Origin: Auanema rhodensis
Taxonomy: Eukaryota > Nematoda > Chromadorea > Rhabditida > Rhabditidae
Length of the DNA: 64,000 nt
Direction: 5' to 3'
NCBI GenBank assembly: GCA_964057225.1
Contig: OZ059898.1
Location: 11,160,001-11,224,000, forward strand
Shown here piece by piece: positions 1 to 10,800 of the stretch; the first letter of the stretch is position 1; every line of letters starts with the position of its first letter. A model generated the notes under the pieces. It was not told the origin of the DNA and ran no database searches. It was given only the letters and a program-made list of their open reading frames with translations. Both the position numbers and the translations under genes were made by a program.

Positions 1-103
1 GTGATGAAAATCGAACACTTATTCGAAACCTTCATTTGTTTTCAAACAAACTACAAAAATTTAGAAAAATAACATTTTTAGTTCTAACCTTTTACAGAAT
101 TGA

Positions 104-324
104 GAACAGTTAAACAAAAATAAAAAATCATGTTTAAAAGTTTTTTTTGGACACTATATTGCCCGTTTAAAACGTCCAGGAGATGCTCCAGAAGAAGCTT
201 TACTCTTTGATCCAGTTCCAAATTTTGTTACAAAAATGTGTCCAAAACTTTATAATTATCTAAAAATAGTAAACCTTCAGTTTTCAATATATAAACAGAC
301 ATGGTGTTTTTGTATTTTTTTGTA
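104..324 (+). CDS. possible fragment of a coding exon (3' part of an upstream gene or a relic)
   Basis: One plus-strand frame is open from 104 to a TAG at 322-324. Residues encoded from about 146 to 270 read like real protein: FGHYIARLKRPGDAP, then a stretch with FDPVPNF and CPKLYNYLK. The remainder up to the stop is low-quality, AT-driven sequence. There is no ATG, so it would be an internal or terminal exon entered at an acceptor such as the AAAAG ending at 140, possibly leaving at a donor near 271. I do not recognise the family. It may be the last exon of a gene lying left of the window, or a decayed piece of one. Confidence 0.25.
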
Positions 325-1283
325 GTTTGAACAGCATTTCTGAATTCTTTTAAAGAACACAGTATACAACATATCAACATTTAATTTATTCCCTATCGAG
401 GACATGTATAAAAAGTTCACTTTGTCCTGGTTTTGGAGGTAGACAAATGAGAATACAGGATGGGTTACATTTTTACTATTAAATGAGATTCTATAAAATG
501 TTTCATAAACATATGAGTATTATCGGGTTAATTAATAAAACACAAAACCCCTCCAAGGATCCATATGCTATAAATAAAATATTTTATATTATAAGAATTT
601 CATAATAATCTTTTATCTTGAATCATTTTGCACTATAGGGTACGGATGATGATAACGTTGATTCAACAATCGAAAATCGCTTCCCCTAAAGGAAGATAAT
701 CAAAACCTTTCTTTCAATTCCTTAAACAACAGTTTCCGCCAGTTTACCATTCCTGTTTATATCTATAGGTATGTGATATGCTATATATACATCTCGCATA
801 CCCGAACGACTTCATTAACTTGATTGCTTAAAAAAGCAATTTTCAATACGTGTCTTTGTTCTCAAAAGTGTCAAGTTTTGATGAACGATATTGAAATGTT
901 AAATGATTGGTGACGATATCAAAGATATATTGAGGAGAGAGCTATGCAAAATAATCGAAAGTTCTGATTGTTTAAATGTACGGGTGGGATTATGCTAACC
1001 AGGAACTAGCCAAACACCCAGCTGTTTTAAGGAAATATGATTCCTTAATAAATACGGTTCATATGATAGTGTGATCAGTTCAGTTTCTTCGTAGTCTAAT
1101 TGAATATTATGACGTTTTCGTCGTTCTCACATCCATTCTCTCAATCAAGCATTACAACACTTCGAATCAAAATCTCTTCCGATTCGCGGTATCGCTCAGC
1201 TAATTCTTCGAACCGAACAAAGAATAACTTTTTTCCATTGATATTCACACTTTGATCATTGCGAATCTTTGTTACCTTAACTT
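325..1283. other. intergenic DNA upstream of the first C6-type gene
   Basis: This stretch is AT-rich and I see no convincing gene in it. A minus-strand frame of about 50 codons is open from the start of the duplicated block at 1284 down to 1141. It could be a relic cut by the duplication breakpoint, but it has no family I can name. The stretch presumably holds the promoter of the downstream secreted-protein gene. It shares no visible similarity with the DNA upstream of the second copy. Confidence 0.4.
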
Positions 1284-1289
1284 TTCCAG
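1284..1289 (+). promoter_or_regulatory. probable trans-splice or 5' UTR splice acceptor of C6-type gene A
   Basis: TTCCAG lies seven bases upstream of the ATG at 1296, preceded by a TTTT tract. In nematodes, an acceptor this close to the start codon with no obvious upstream exon usually marks spliced-leader addition. The block duplicated in gene B starts exactly at this acceptor (B copy at 6768-6773). Confidence 0.45.
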
Positions 1290-2366
1290 AAGAAAATGTT
1301 GCGTTGGATTGTAGGATTATTATTGCTTCAAATTTCATTGCAATGTATGAAAACAAATCCGGGAGAGACAAGTAAGTATAAATTTTGATAAATATTACAA
1401 ATTTTCTAATAATGTTTTAAATTTCTTGAATTCTTTTCAGCTACTGTCATGCCTGTAACTACACCTATTCCAGGTTTGATTAACTTATAATCAAAACATT
1501 TATAATTTGTTTTATAGCCACTACACCAGTTATCCCAGGTACTGACAATTTGTTTTAAACTTTCTAAGTATTTACAAACTTGTATTCTTTTTTCTCATTT
1601 CAACTCAAAAAATAGGAAGACCTATATTGAAATTTTAGTGAAAAAAATTAAAAAAGAAGAATAATTGACCCAACCTTATAAGCTTTGAATCTTTCTTACT
1701 ATTCAGATATTGCTTGATCATTCATCCTAACAACTTAACAACTTAACAACTAAAACTTAGTTATCACATCATCTTCATTCATATGCTTTATTACTTTTAA
1801 ACGAATATTCATTATGAGATATATGTATAAGATATTTCTAAACTTCCAAATCTAAATCTGTCCAATCTTTTAATCAAAAAATTAGAAATTTCTCTTTTTA
1901 CAATTGCAATTGAAATGACAAATCGAGGTTAATGCCCTATACTTACATATATCAACAGCTTGAGTTGTAAATTGTCTATCCAAAGAGAAAAAGAGTTTTT
2001 GGGTTTTTCTTCTTTCTCTTACAATCCTCCTTTCTGTTTTTTCTGTATCCATTTATTTTATAATTAAACTATAACAATAATTAAAAATCAAAGCACAATA
2101 TCTTGAAATTCTAGAATACTCCCTAAGAGAATGTTTGGGGAAAATGTCTAAAAAGGGTAAATAATCCTGTTAGAAAGCCATTTCATCCTAGACCAAAAAT
2201 CATAACATCCACATACAGTTTCAGAAGTTTGAAATAAAGACATTCAAATCAGAATTACTAGTTTAATATTGAAATTTGGAAATAATTTGAATATTTATTA
2301 ATAACTTATTATAACTTAAAACCAATTTTACTTTTAACAAACTCATTTTTCTATATTTCCGTACTA
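1284..2366 (+). repeat. 5' duplicated block, copy A (partner 6768-7850)
   Basis: These 1083 bases align without gaps at a constant offset of 5484 to 6768-7850, with only a few substitutions visible (for example 2258 C against A). The block spans the acceptor, the signal-peptide exon, the two microexons and a long intron. Introns are as conserved as exons, so the copy is very recent or maintained by gene conversion. Confidence 0.93.
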
Positions 2367-5300
2367 TTTACATCATTACATTGCTCAACAATATGAATTT
2401 TTTTCTAATTACAACCATCATCAGCTGAACTCCACTACTGTGTTTACTACAACAGTATACTCACTTATGTTCTTTCTTTTCAAATTTGTCCAACTTGCTT
2501 TTCAGTTACAACACCAGCAGTTACTACCGCTGTGCCAGTGGATACAACAACGGAGATCATAAGTAAGAACTTCCTACTTCTGTTAACCAACTTCATGCTT
2601 TCTATCGCTTTTCTATCCCTTCTGCAACACCTGAGCTTTTATTGGTTCAATTCCCAAAGAGTTATTGAAGTTCTTCCTCTGAGTACCTGAACTAACCTCC
2701 AAAAAATACAGAAGAGACCGATCGCATGCTTGTAACCCAACTGTCCAACTTGCTTTTCAGTTACAACACCAGAAGTTACTACTGCTATACCAGTGGATAC
2801 AACAACGGAGATCATAAGTAAGAACTTCCTACTTCTGTTAACCAACTTCATGCTTTCTATCGCTTTCCACTTGCTTCTGCAAAATCTGAGCTTTTACTGG
2901 TTCAATTCCCAAAGAGTTATTGAAGTTCTTCCTCTGAGTACCTGAACTAACCTCCAAAAAATACAGAAGAGATCGATCGCATGCTTGTAACCCAACTGTC
3001 CAACTTGCTTTTCAGTTACAACACCAGAAGTTACTACTGCTATACCAGTGGATACAACAACGGAGATCATAAGTAAGAACTTCCTACTTCTGTTAACCAA
3101 CTTCATGCTTTCTATCGCTTTCCACTTGCTTCTGCAACTTCTGAGCTTTTATTGGTTCAATTCCCAAAGAGTTATTGAAGTTCTTCCTCTGAGTACCTGA
3201 ACTAACCTCCAAAAAATACAGAAGAGATCGATCGCATGCTTGTAACCCAACTGTCCAACTTGCTTTTCAGTTACAACACCTGAAGTTAGTACTGCTATAC
3301 CAGTAGATACAACAACGGAGATCATAAGTAAGAACTTCCAACTTCTGTTAACCAACTTTATGCTTTCTATCGCTTTCCACTTGCTTCTGCAACTTCTGAG
3401 CCTTTATGCGTTAAGTTCCCGAAGAGTTATTAAAGTTCTTCTCTTAAAACCTGAAATAACATCTGAAAAATTATGAAAAGATTGATCATATCCTTCTAAC
3501 CTAACTTTTCAACTTGCTTTTCAGTTACCACACCTCAGGTTACTACTGCTGTACCAGTGGATACAACAACGGAGATCATAAGTAAGAACTTCCTACTTCT
3601 GTTAACCAACTTCATGCTTTCTATCGCTTTCCACTTGCTTCTGCAAAATCTGAGCTTTTACTGGTTCAATTTCTGACGAGTTATTGAAGTTCTTCCTCTG
3701 AACACCTGAACTAACTTTCGAAAAATACAGAAGAGATCGATCGCATGCTTCTAACCCAACTGTTCAACTTGCTTTTCAGTTACAACACCAGAAGTTACTA
3801 CTGCTGTACCAGTGGATACAACAACGGAGATCATAAGTAAGAACTTCCTACTTCTGTTAACCAACTTCATGCTTTCTATCGCTTTCCACTTGCTTCTGCA
3901 AAATCTGAGCTTTTACTGGTTCAATTTCTGACGAGTTATTGAAGTTCTTCCTCTGAACACCTGAACTAACCTCCAAAAAATACAGAAGAGATCGATCGCA
4001 TGCTTCTAACCCAACTGTTCAACTTGCTTTTCAGTTACAACACCAGAAGTTACTACTGCGGTACCAGTGGATACAACAACGGAGATGATAAGTACGAACT
4101 CCCATGTTCTGTTAACCAACTTTATGCTTTCTATCGCTTTCCTTTTGCTTTTGCAATATCTGAGTTTTTATTGGTTCAGTTCCGAAACAGTTTTTGAAGT
4201 TCTAGCTTTGAAACTTGAATAAACTTTCGAAAAATCGAGAAAAGATCAACCACATGCTTCTAACCTAACTTTTCAACATGCTTTTCAGTCACAACACCTG
4301 AAGTTACTACCGCTGTACCAGTGGATACAACAACGGAGATGATCAGTAAGAACTCCCATGTTCTGTTAACCAACTTCATGCTTTCTATCGCTTTCCTTTT
4401 GCTTTTGCAATATCTGAGTTTTTATTGGTTCAGTTCGGAAACAGTTTTTGAAGTTCTAGCTTTGAAACTTGAATGAACTTTCGAAAAATCGAGAAAAGAT
4501 CAACCACATGCTTCTAACCTAACTATTCAACTTGCTTTTCAGTTACAACACCTGAAGTTACTACTGCTGTACCAGTCGATACAACAACGGAGATGATAAG
4601 TACGAACTCCCATGTTCTGTTAACCAACTTTATGCTTTCTATCACTTTTCTCTTGCTTCTGCAACTTCTGAGCTTTTATTGGTTCAATTCCCAAAGAGTT
4701 ATTGAAGTTCTTCCTCTGAAAACCCTAAATAACATCAGAAAAATTATGAAAACGATCGAGCGCATGCTTCTAACCTAACTATCCAACTTGCTTTTCAGTT
4801 ACAACACCTGAAGTTACTACCGCTGTACCAGTGGATACAACAACGGAGATGATCAGTAAGAACTCCAACTTTCTGTTAACCAACTTCATGCTTTATATTG
4901 CTTTTATCTTGCTTCTGCACTGTTTATGTTGTTTTTCTCTTGGTTATCATAATTTAAACAATATTCGTCGAATATAACAATAAAAAACCGAATTGCATAT
5001 CGGGAAAAATAGAAAGAAAAGAAAAAGTTGCGTTATATCTTGTTTTCGATCGAGATTTATGCTTTTTCAATTTCAAAATATAAAATCAAGAAAAAAAAAG
5101 AAAAATTGAACTTCTTTTCATAATTATCCTTTATGATTTCAATCTATTAATTACATATTCTTTCAGTTACAACCACAGAAGAACCAGTAACTCCAGTACC
5201 CACAGGTATCATCTCAATATTTTCTTATTTTTCAAAGTTTTTTTTAAATTTCATTACATATTAAACATTAATTATTTTATTTTAAAATACTTAAATGTAT

Positions 5301-6012
5301 AATCAGCATAGTTAAATAAACTTTACATGGGAGATATCATGAAACAAAGAAGTTTTAATGATTGTCGTTAAGACTTCACTAATTCTCATGATAGATAAAG
5401 CGGTACGATCCGATAAATCTCTAAATTTCCAGAACTGCCTGGTTCTTAACAACCGGCTCTCTTCTGGAACTTAAAAAACTTTGAACACATTTTAATTTTA
5501 ATCATATTTTAACTGTTTTTATTAAAATATTTCTTTCTTTTTTAACATTCATGTCTACATTTATAATCTACCCTGTTGACAGGATGTGGCGGATGTTTGG
5601 CCGAGGATCTTATTAGATTAACTATTCCCGAAGAAACATTCATCAATGGAGACGTATACATAACGTACACTTTTTCTTATTTATAACAAAGTATTTAATT
5701 CCTTTAGTGATTTTGAAATAAAAAATGGATGTGCAACAGCTATGTTAACATGCACAGGCCCTGGAAATGGAAAAGCTTTCTTACAGGTTTGGTTTCAAAT
5801 ACTTGATTTGCATATATAGAAATGGTAATGGTTTTCAGTTCAACGATCAAACAGTTTCAACTCCTCAGTATGGAGCGCAAAGAATTGTTATAGATATTGA
5901 GTGTAACAAGGATGGAAAGTGGCAATACACAGGACCAGATAAAAGTGTACCTCCAATCATGGTTACAACAGTTATGGATAATTTTTCCTGTGTTTATGGA
6001 ATAATACCTTAA
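1296..6012 (+). CDS. secreted Thr-rich stalk protein with C-terminal C6 domain, copy A
   Basis: Proposed exons: 1296-1371, 1441-1473, 1518-1538, ten 57-nt exons (2506-2562, 2761-2817, 3016-3072, 3271-3327, 3525-3581, 3780-3836, 4035-4091, 4289-4345, 4543-4599, 4799-4855), 5167-5205, 5583-5664, 5708-5786 and 5839-6012. They sum to 1074 nt, exactly 357 codons plus stop. The start MLRWIVGLLLLQISLQC is a clear signal peptide. All stalk exons are phase 1 on both sides and encode Thr/Pro/Val-rich, mucin-like sequence (TTPEVTTAVPVDTTTE). The C-terminal domain has six cysteines in the order CGGC, NGC, LTCTGPGNG, IEC, FSC, which fits the C6/DUF281-type nematode domains of unknown function. I infer a secreted, O-glycosylated protein. 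Odd points are a 21-nt microexon, a 44-nt intron, and a near-identical neighbour. Exon choice is strong in the array and domain, and weaker for the join between 1538 and 2506. Confidence 0.8.
2506..4855 (+). repeat. tandem exon array A: ten 57-nt Thr-rich exons at 254-256 bp spacing
   Basis: Exon starts are 2506, 2761, 3016, 3271, 3525, 3780, 4035, 4289, 4543 and 4799, spaced 254-256 bp. Each unit holds TT-18 codons-A flanked by a CTTTTCAG acceptor and a GTAAGAAC or GTACGAAC donor, then an intron of about 198 nt that is itself conserved. Because both junctions are phase 1, units can be gained or lost without shifting the frame. The early units differ slightly from the late ones. The unit at 4543 closely matches units of array B. 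Confidence 0.93.
4799..5596 (+). repeat. 3' duplicated block, copy A (partner 10410-11207)
   Basis: At a constant offset of 5611 this segment matches 10410-11207 with about four or five substitutions over 798 bp. It covers the tenth repeat exon, two introns, the 39-nt exon 5167-5205 and the first 14 bases of the C6 domain. Similarity stops abruptly inside the coding exon, just after codons for CGGC. Confidence 0.9.
5583..6012 (+). other. C6-type cysteine domain of gene A (three exons)
   Basis: Exons 5583-5664, 5708-5786 and 5839-6012 encode about 110 residues with six cysteines, the signature LTCTGPGNG, and the segment FNDQTVS leading to IECNKDGKWQYTGP. Intron phases (1, 2, 0) are the same as in gene B, but the residues differ widely. 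Pairing of the six cysteines into three disulphides is inferred from the family type. Confidence 0.75.
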
Positions 6013-6069
6013 TATACGTTAATATTATGTATAAAATAATATTGTCAAATATATAAATATTTTTATTTT

Positions 6070-6075
6070 AATAAA
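6070..6075 (+). terminator. poly(A) signal of gene A
   Basis: AATAAA lies 58 bases after the stop codon in an AT-rich 3' region, at the expected distance for a short nematode 3' UTR. Confidence 0.6.
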
Positions 6076-6767
6076 TAAATGTTTATAACAGAATTTTCAA
6101 CCAAGAGATATATGATAAACATTTAGCTTTCACATTGTTATGCATTTGCTCTCACACGTTATGATTAAGAAGGCGATGGGGATACATGTGATATTTCATC
6201 AACAGCAAAACCCTTACGAATAACAATGATGAAAGTGTTTCTTTCACTAATTTTTACAATTAATTCTTATATATGTATATTCATAGATAATAAGAGTACT
6301 AAATTGAAATATCCCATTACTGATATTTAAATCTTCAGTACTGATGTCATAATCAGGAATATAAAGGTGTGAGGCTGTTTCAATACATGATCTTTATATG
6401 ATCATGATGCTTCGAATCTATTCAAGTTTTGGAAGATCTGCAATCAAGAATAATGAATAAGATACAGTTTTGTAGTGTTCCTGCTTGAAATCACTCATAA
6501 AACAAAGATTGAAAAAGAATTGAATCTTTAATATTTGAAGGAACATTTTCAATGAGTAAGTATTCCATAGATGTGAAATAACTTATAACTGCTTTAACTC
6601 TGATTAGCAGTAATGAGAAGCGGTTCAAAAAAATGCAAAATGAAATACATGAACTAATATATTAATATATTCTTTCTCTGGGCGTGGCTTATTTCGATCA
6701 TGGGGTGTGGCTTGTCTTTTGACCACACCGAGATCTTGATCATTGTTGAATTTCGATAGCAGAATTG
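6076..6767. other. intergenic spacer between the two C6-type genes
   Basis: No gene is visible in about 690 bp. Shortly before gene B, at about 6679-6715, are two G-rich GTGGC-type elements (GGGCGTGGC and GGGTGTGGC) spaced about 20 bases apart. They have no counterpart upstream of gene A, so the two promoters appear unrelated. Confidence 0.4.
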
Positions 6768-7850
6768 TTCCAGAAGAAAATGTTGCGTTGGATTGTAGGA
6801 TTATTATTGCTTCAAATTTCATTGCAATGTATGAAAACAAATCCGGGAGAGACAAGTAAGTATAAATTTTGATAAATATTACAAATTTTCTAATAATGTT
6901 TTAAATTTCTTGAATTCTTTTCAGCTACTGTCATGCCTGTAACTACACCTATTCCAGGTTTGATTAACTTATAATCAAAACATTTATAATTTGTTTTATA
7001 GCCACTACACCAGTTATCCCAGGTACTGACAATTTGTTTTAAACTTTCTAAGTATTTACAAACTTGTATTCTTTTTTCTCATTTCAACTCAAAAAATAGG
7101 AAGACCTATATTGAAATTTTAGTGAAAAAAATTAAAAAAGAAGAATAATTGACCCAACCTTATAAGCTTTGAATCTTTCTTACTATTCAGATATTGCTTG
7201 ATCATTCATCCTAACAACTTAACAACTTAACAACTAAAACTTAGTTATCACATCATCTTCATTCATATGCTTTATTACTTTTAAACGAATATTCATTATG
7301 AGATATATGTATAAGATATTTCTAAACTTCCAAATCTAAATCTGTCCAATCTTTTAATCAAAAAATTAGAAATTTCTCTTTTTACAATTGCAATTGAAAT
7401 GACAAATCGAGGTTAATGCCCTATACTTACATATATCAACAGCTTGAGTTGTAAATTGTCTATCCAAAGAGAAAAAGAGTTTTTGGGTTTTTCTTCTTTC
7501 TCTTACAATCCTCCTTTCTGTTTTTTCTGTATCCATTTATTTTATAATTAAACTATAACAATAATTAAAAATCAAAGCACAATATCTTGAAATTCTAGAA
7601 TACTCCCTAAGAGAATGTTTGGGGAAAATGTCTAAAAAGGGTAAATAATCCTGTTAGAAAGCCATTTCATCCTAGACCAAAAATCATAACATCCACATAC
7701 AGTTTCAGAAGTTTGAAATAAAGACATTCAAATCAGAATTAATAGTTTAATATTGAAATTTGGAAATAATTTGAATATTTATTAATAACTTATTATAACT
7801 TAAAACCAATTTTACTTTTAACAAACTCATTTTTCTACATTTCCGTACTA
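6768..7850 (+). repeat. 5' duplicated block, copy B (partner 1284-2366)
   Basis: This is the second copy of the 1083-bp block described at 1284-2366. It includes the acceptor, signal exon, 33-nt and 21-nt exons and intron. After 7850 the two genes differ until the repeat arrays begin. Confidence 0.93.
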
Positions 7851-10800
7851 AAACAACGACAGTTATAACAACAACCTTACCTTCAATAAGAAAAGAATCT
7901 GAATGTAAGTGAACTAATCACTGCAACCCTGACGACAACTGAAGTTAAACGTAAGCTTCCTGACCCATGCACGCCAATGAAAGCTTGAGGATCCCTCCAC
8001 ACATAACCATTTCATTTCTTTCTCTGAATACCTGAAATATTCTCAACCAAATCGAGAAAAGATGGATCACATGCTTCTAACCTTACGGTCCAATTTGCTT
8101 TTCAGTTACAACACCAGAAGTTACTACTGCTATACCAGTGGATACAACAACGGAGATGATCAGTAAGAACTTCCGCCTTCTGTTAACCAACTTCATGCTT
8201 TCTATCGCTTTCCACTTGTTTCTGCGATATCTGAGCTTTTATTGGTACAATTCACAAAGAGTTATCAAAGTTTTTACTTTGAAAACTTGAAAAAACTTTC
8301 GACATATAATGAAAACAATCGACCACATGCTTCTAGCCTTACGGTCCAATTTGCTTTTCAGTTACCACACCTCAGGTTACTACTGCTGTACCAGTGGATA
8401 CAACAACGGAGATGATCAGTAAGAACTTCCGCCTTCTGTTAACCAACTTCGTGCTTTCTATCGCTTTCCTCTTGCTTCTGCAACTTCTGAGCTTTAATGC
8501 GTTAGGTTCCCAAAGAGTTATTCAAGTTCTTCCTCTGAAAACCCTAAATAACCTCAGAAAAATTATGAAAACGATCGAGCGCATGCTTCTAACCCAACTG
8601 TCCAACTTGCTTTTCAGTTACAACACCAGAAGTTACTACTGCGGTACCAGTGGATACAACAACGGAGATGATAAGTACGAACTCCCATGTTCTGTTAACC
8701 AACTTTATGCTTTCTATCGCTTTCCTCTTGCTTCTGCAACTTCTGAGCTTTTATTGGTTCAATTCCCAAAGAGTTATTCAAGTTCTTCCTCTGAAAACCC
8801 TAAATAACCTCAGAAAAATTATGAAAACGATCGAGCGCATGCTTCTAACCCAACTGTCCAACTTGCTTTTCAGTTACAACACCTGAAGTTACTACTGCTG
8901 TACCAGTGGATACAACAACGGAGATGATAAGTACGAACTCCCATGTTCTGTTAACCAACTTTATGCTTTCTATCACTTTCCTCTTGCTTCTGCAACTTCT
9001 GAGCTTTTATTGGTTCAATTCCCAAAGAGTTATTGAAGTTCTTCCTCTGAAAACCCTAAATAACATCAGAAAAATTATGAAAACGATCGAGCGCATGCTT
9101 CTAACCTAACTATCCAACTTGCTTTTCAGTTACAACACCTGAAGTTACTACCGCTGTACCAGTGGATACAACAACGGAGATGATAAGTACGAACTCCCAT
9201 GTTCTGTTAACCAACTTTATGCTTTCTATCACTTTCCTCTTGCTTCTGCAACTTCTGAGCTTTTATTGGTTCAATTCCCAAAGAGTTATTCAAGTTCTTC
9301 CTCTGAAAACCCTAAATAACCTCAGAAAAATTATGAAAACGATTGAGCGCATGCTTCTAACCCAACTGTCCAACTTGCTTTTCAGTTACAACACCTGAAG
9401 TTACTACTGCTGTACCAGTGGATACAACAACGGAGATGATAAGTACGAACTCCCATGTTCTGTTAACCAACTTTATGCTTTCTATCACTTTCCTCTTGCT
9501 TCTGCAACTTCTGAGCTTTTATTGGTTCAATTCCCAAAGAGTTATTCAAGTTCTTCCTCTGAAAACCCTAAATAACCTCAGAAAAATTATGAAAACGATC
9601 GAGTGCATGCTTTTAACCCAACTGTCCAACTTGCTTTTCAGTTACAACACCTGAAGTTACTACTGCTGTACCAGTGGATACAACAACGGAGATGATAAGT
9701 AAGAACTTCCAACTTCTGTTAACCAACTTCATGCTTTCTATCGCTTTCCTCTTGATTCTGCAACTTCTGAACTTCTATGCGTTAAGTTCCCAAAGAGTTA
9801 TTCAAGTTCTTCCTCTGAAAACCCTAAATAACCTCAGAAAAATTATGAAAACGATCAAGCGCATGCTTCTAACCCAACTGTCCAACTTGCTTTTCAGTTA
9901 CAACACCAGAAGTTACTACTGCGGTACCAGTCGATACAACAACGGAGATGATAAGTACGAACTCCCATGTTCTGTTAACCAACTTTATGCTTTCTATCGC
10001 TTTCATCTCGTTTCTGCAACTTCTGAGCTTCTATGCGTTAAGTTCCCAAAGAGTTATTCAAGTTCTTCCTCTGAAAACCCTAAATAACCTCAGAAAAATT
10101 ATGAAAACGATCAAGCGCATGCTTCTAACCCAACTGTCCAACTTGCTTTTCAGTTACAACACCTGAAGTTACTACTGCTGTACCAGTGGATACAACAACG
10201 GAGATGATAAGTACGAACTCCCATGTTCTGTTAACCAACTTTATGCTTTCTATCGCTTTCATCTCGTTTCTGCAACTTCTGAGCTTTTATTGGTTCAATT
10301 CCCAAAGAGTTATTCAAGTTCTTCCTCTGAAAACCCTAAATAACCTCAGAAAAATTATGAAAACGATTGACCACATGCTTCTAACCTAACTATCCAACTT
10401 GCTTTTCAGTTACAACACCTGAAGTTACTACTGCTGTACCAGTGGATACAACAACGGAGATGATCAGTAAGAACTCCAACTTTCTGTTAACCAACTTCAT
10501 GCTTTATATTGCTTTCATCTTGCTTCTGCACTGTTTATGTTGTTTTTCTCTTGGTTATCATAATTTAAACAATATTCGTCGAATATAACAATAAAAAACC
10601 GAATTGCATATCGGGAAAAATAGAAAGAAAAGAAAAAGTTGCGTTATATCTTGTTTTCGATCGAGATTTATGCTTTTTCAATTTCAAAATATAAAATCAA
10701 GAAAAAAAAAGAAAAATTGAACTTCTTTTCATAATTATCCTTCATGATTTCAATCTATTAATTACATATTCTTTCAGTTACAACCACAGAAGAACCAGTA

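Noticed and set aside
2639-3355. Minus-strand open frames of about 70 codons repeated across array A
   Set aside because: They are antisense shadows of the tandem exon-intron unit, repeat with its period, and start and end at unrelated points.
8394-10087. Plus-strand frames of up to 137 codons through array B as free-standing genes
   Set aside because: They run through exon and intron of the repeat unit. The 57-nt exons with consistent phase and splice signals explain them better; I kept only the intron-openness as an observation.
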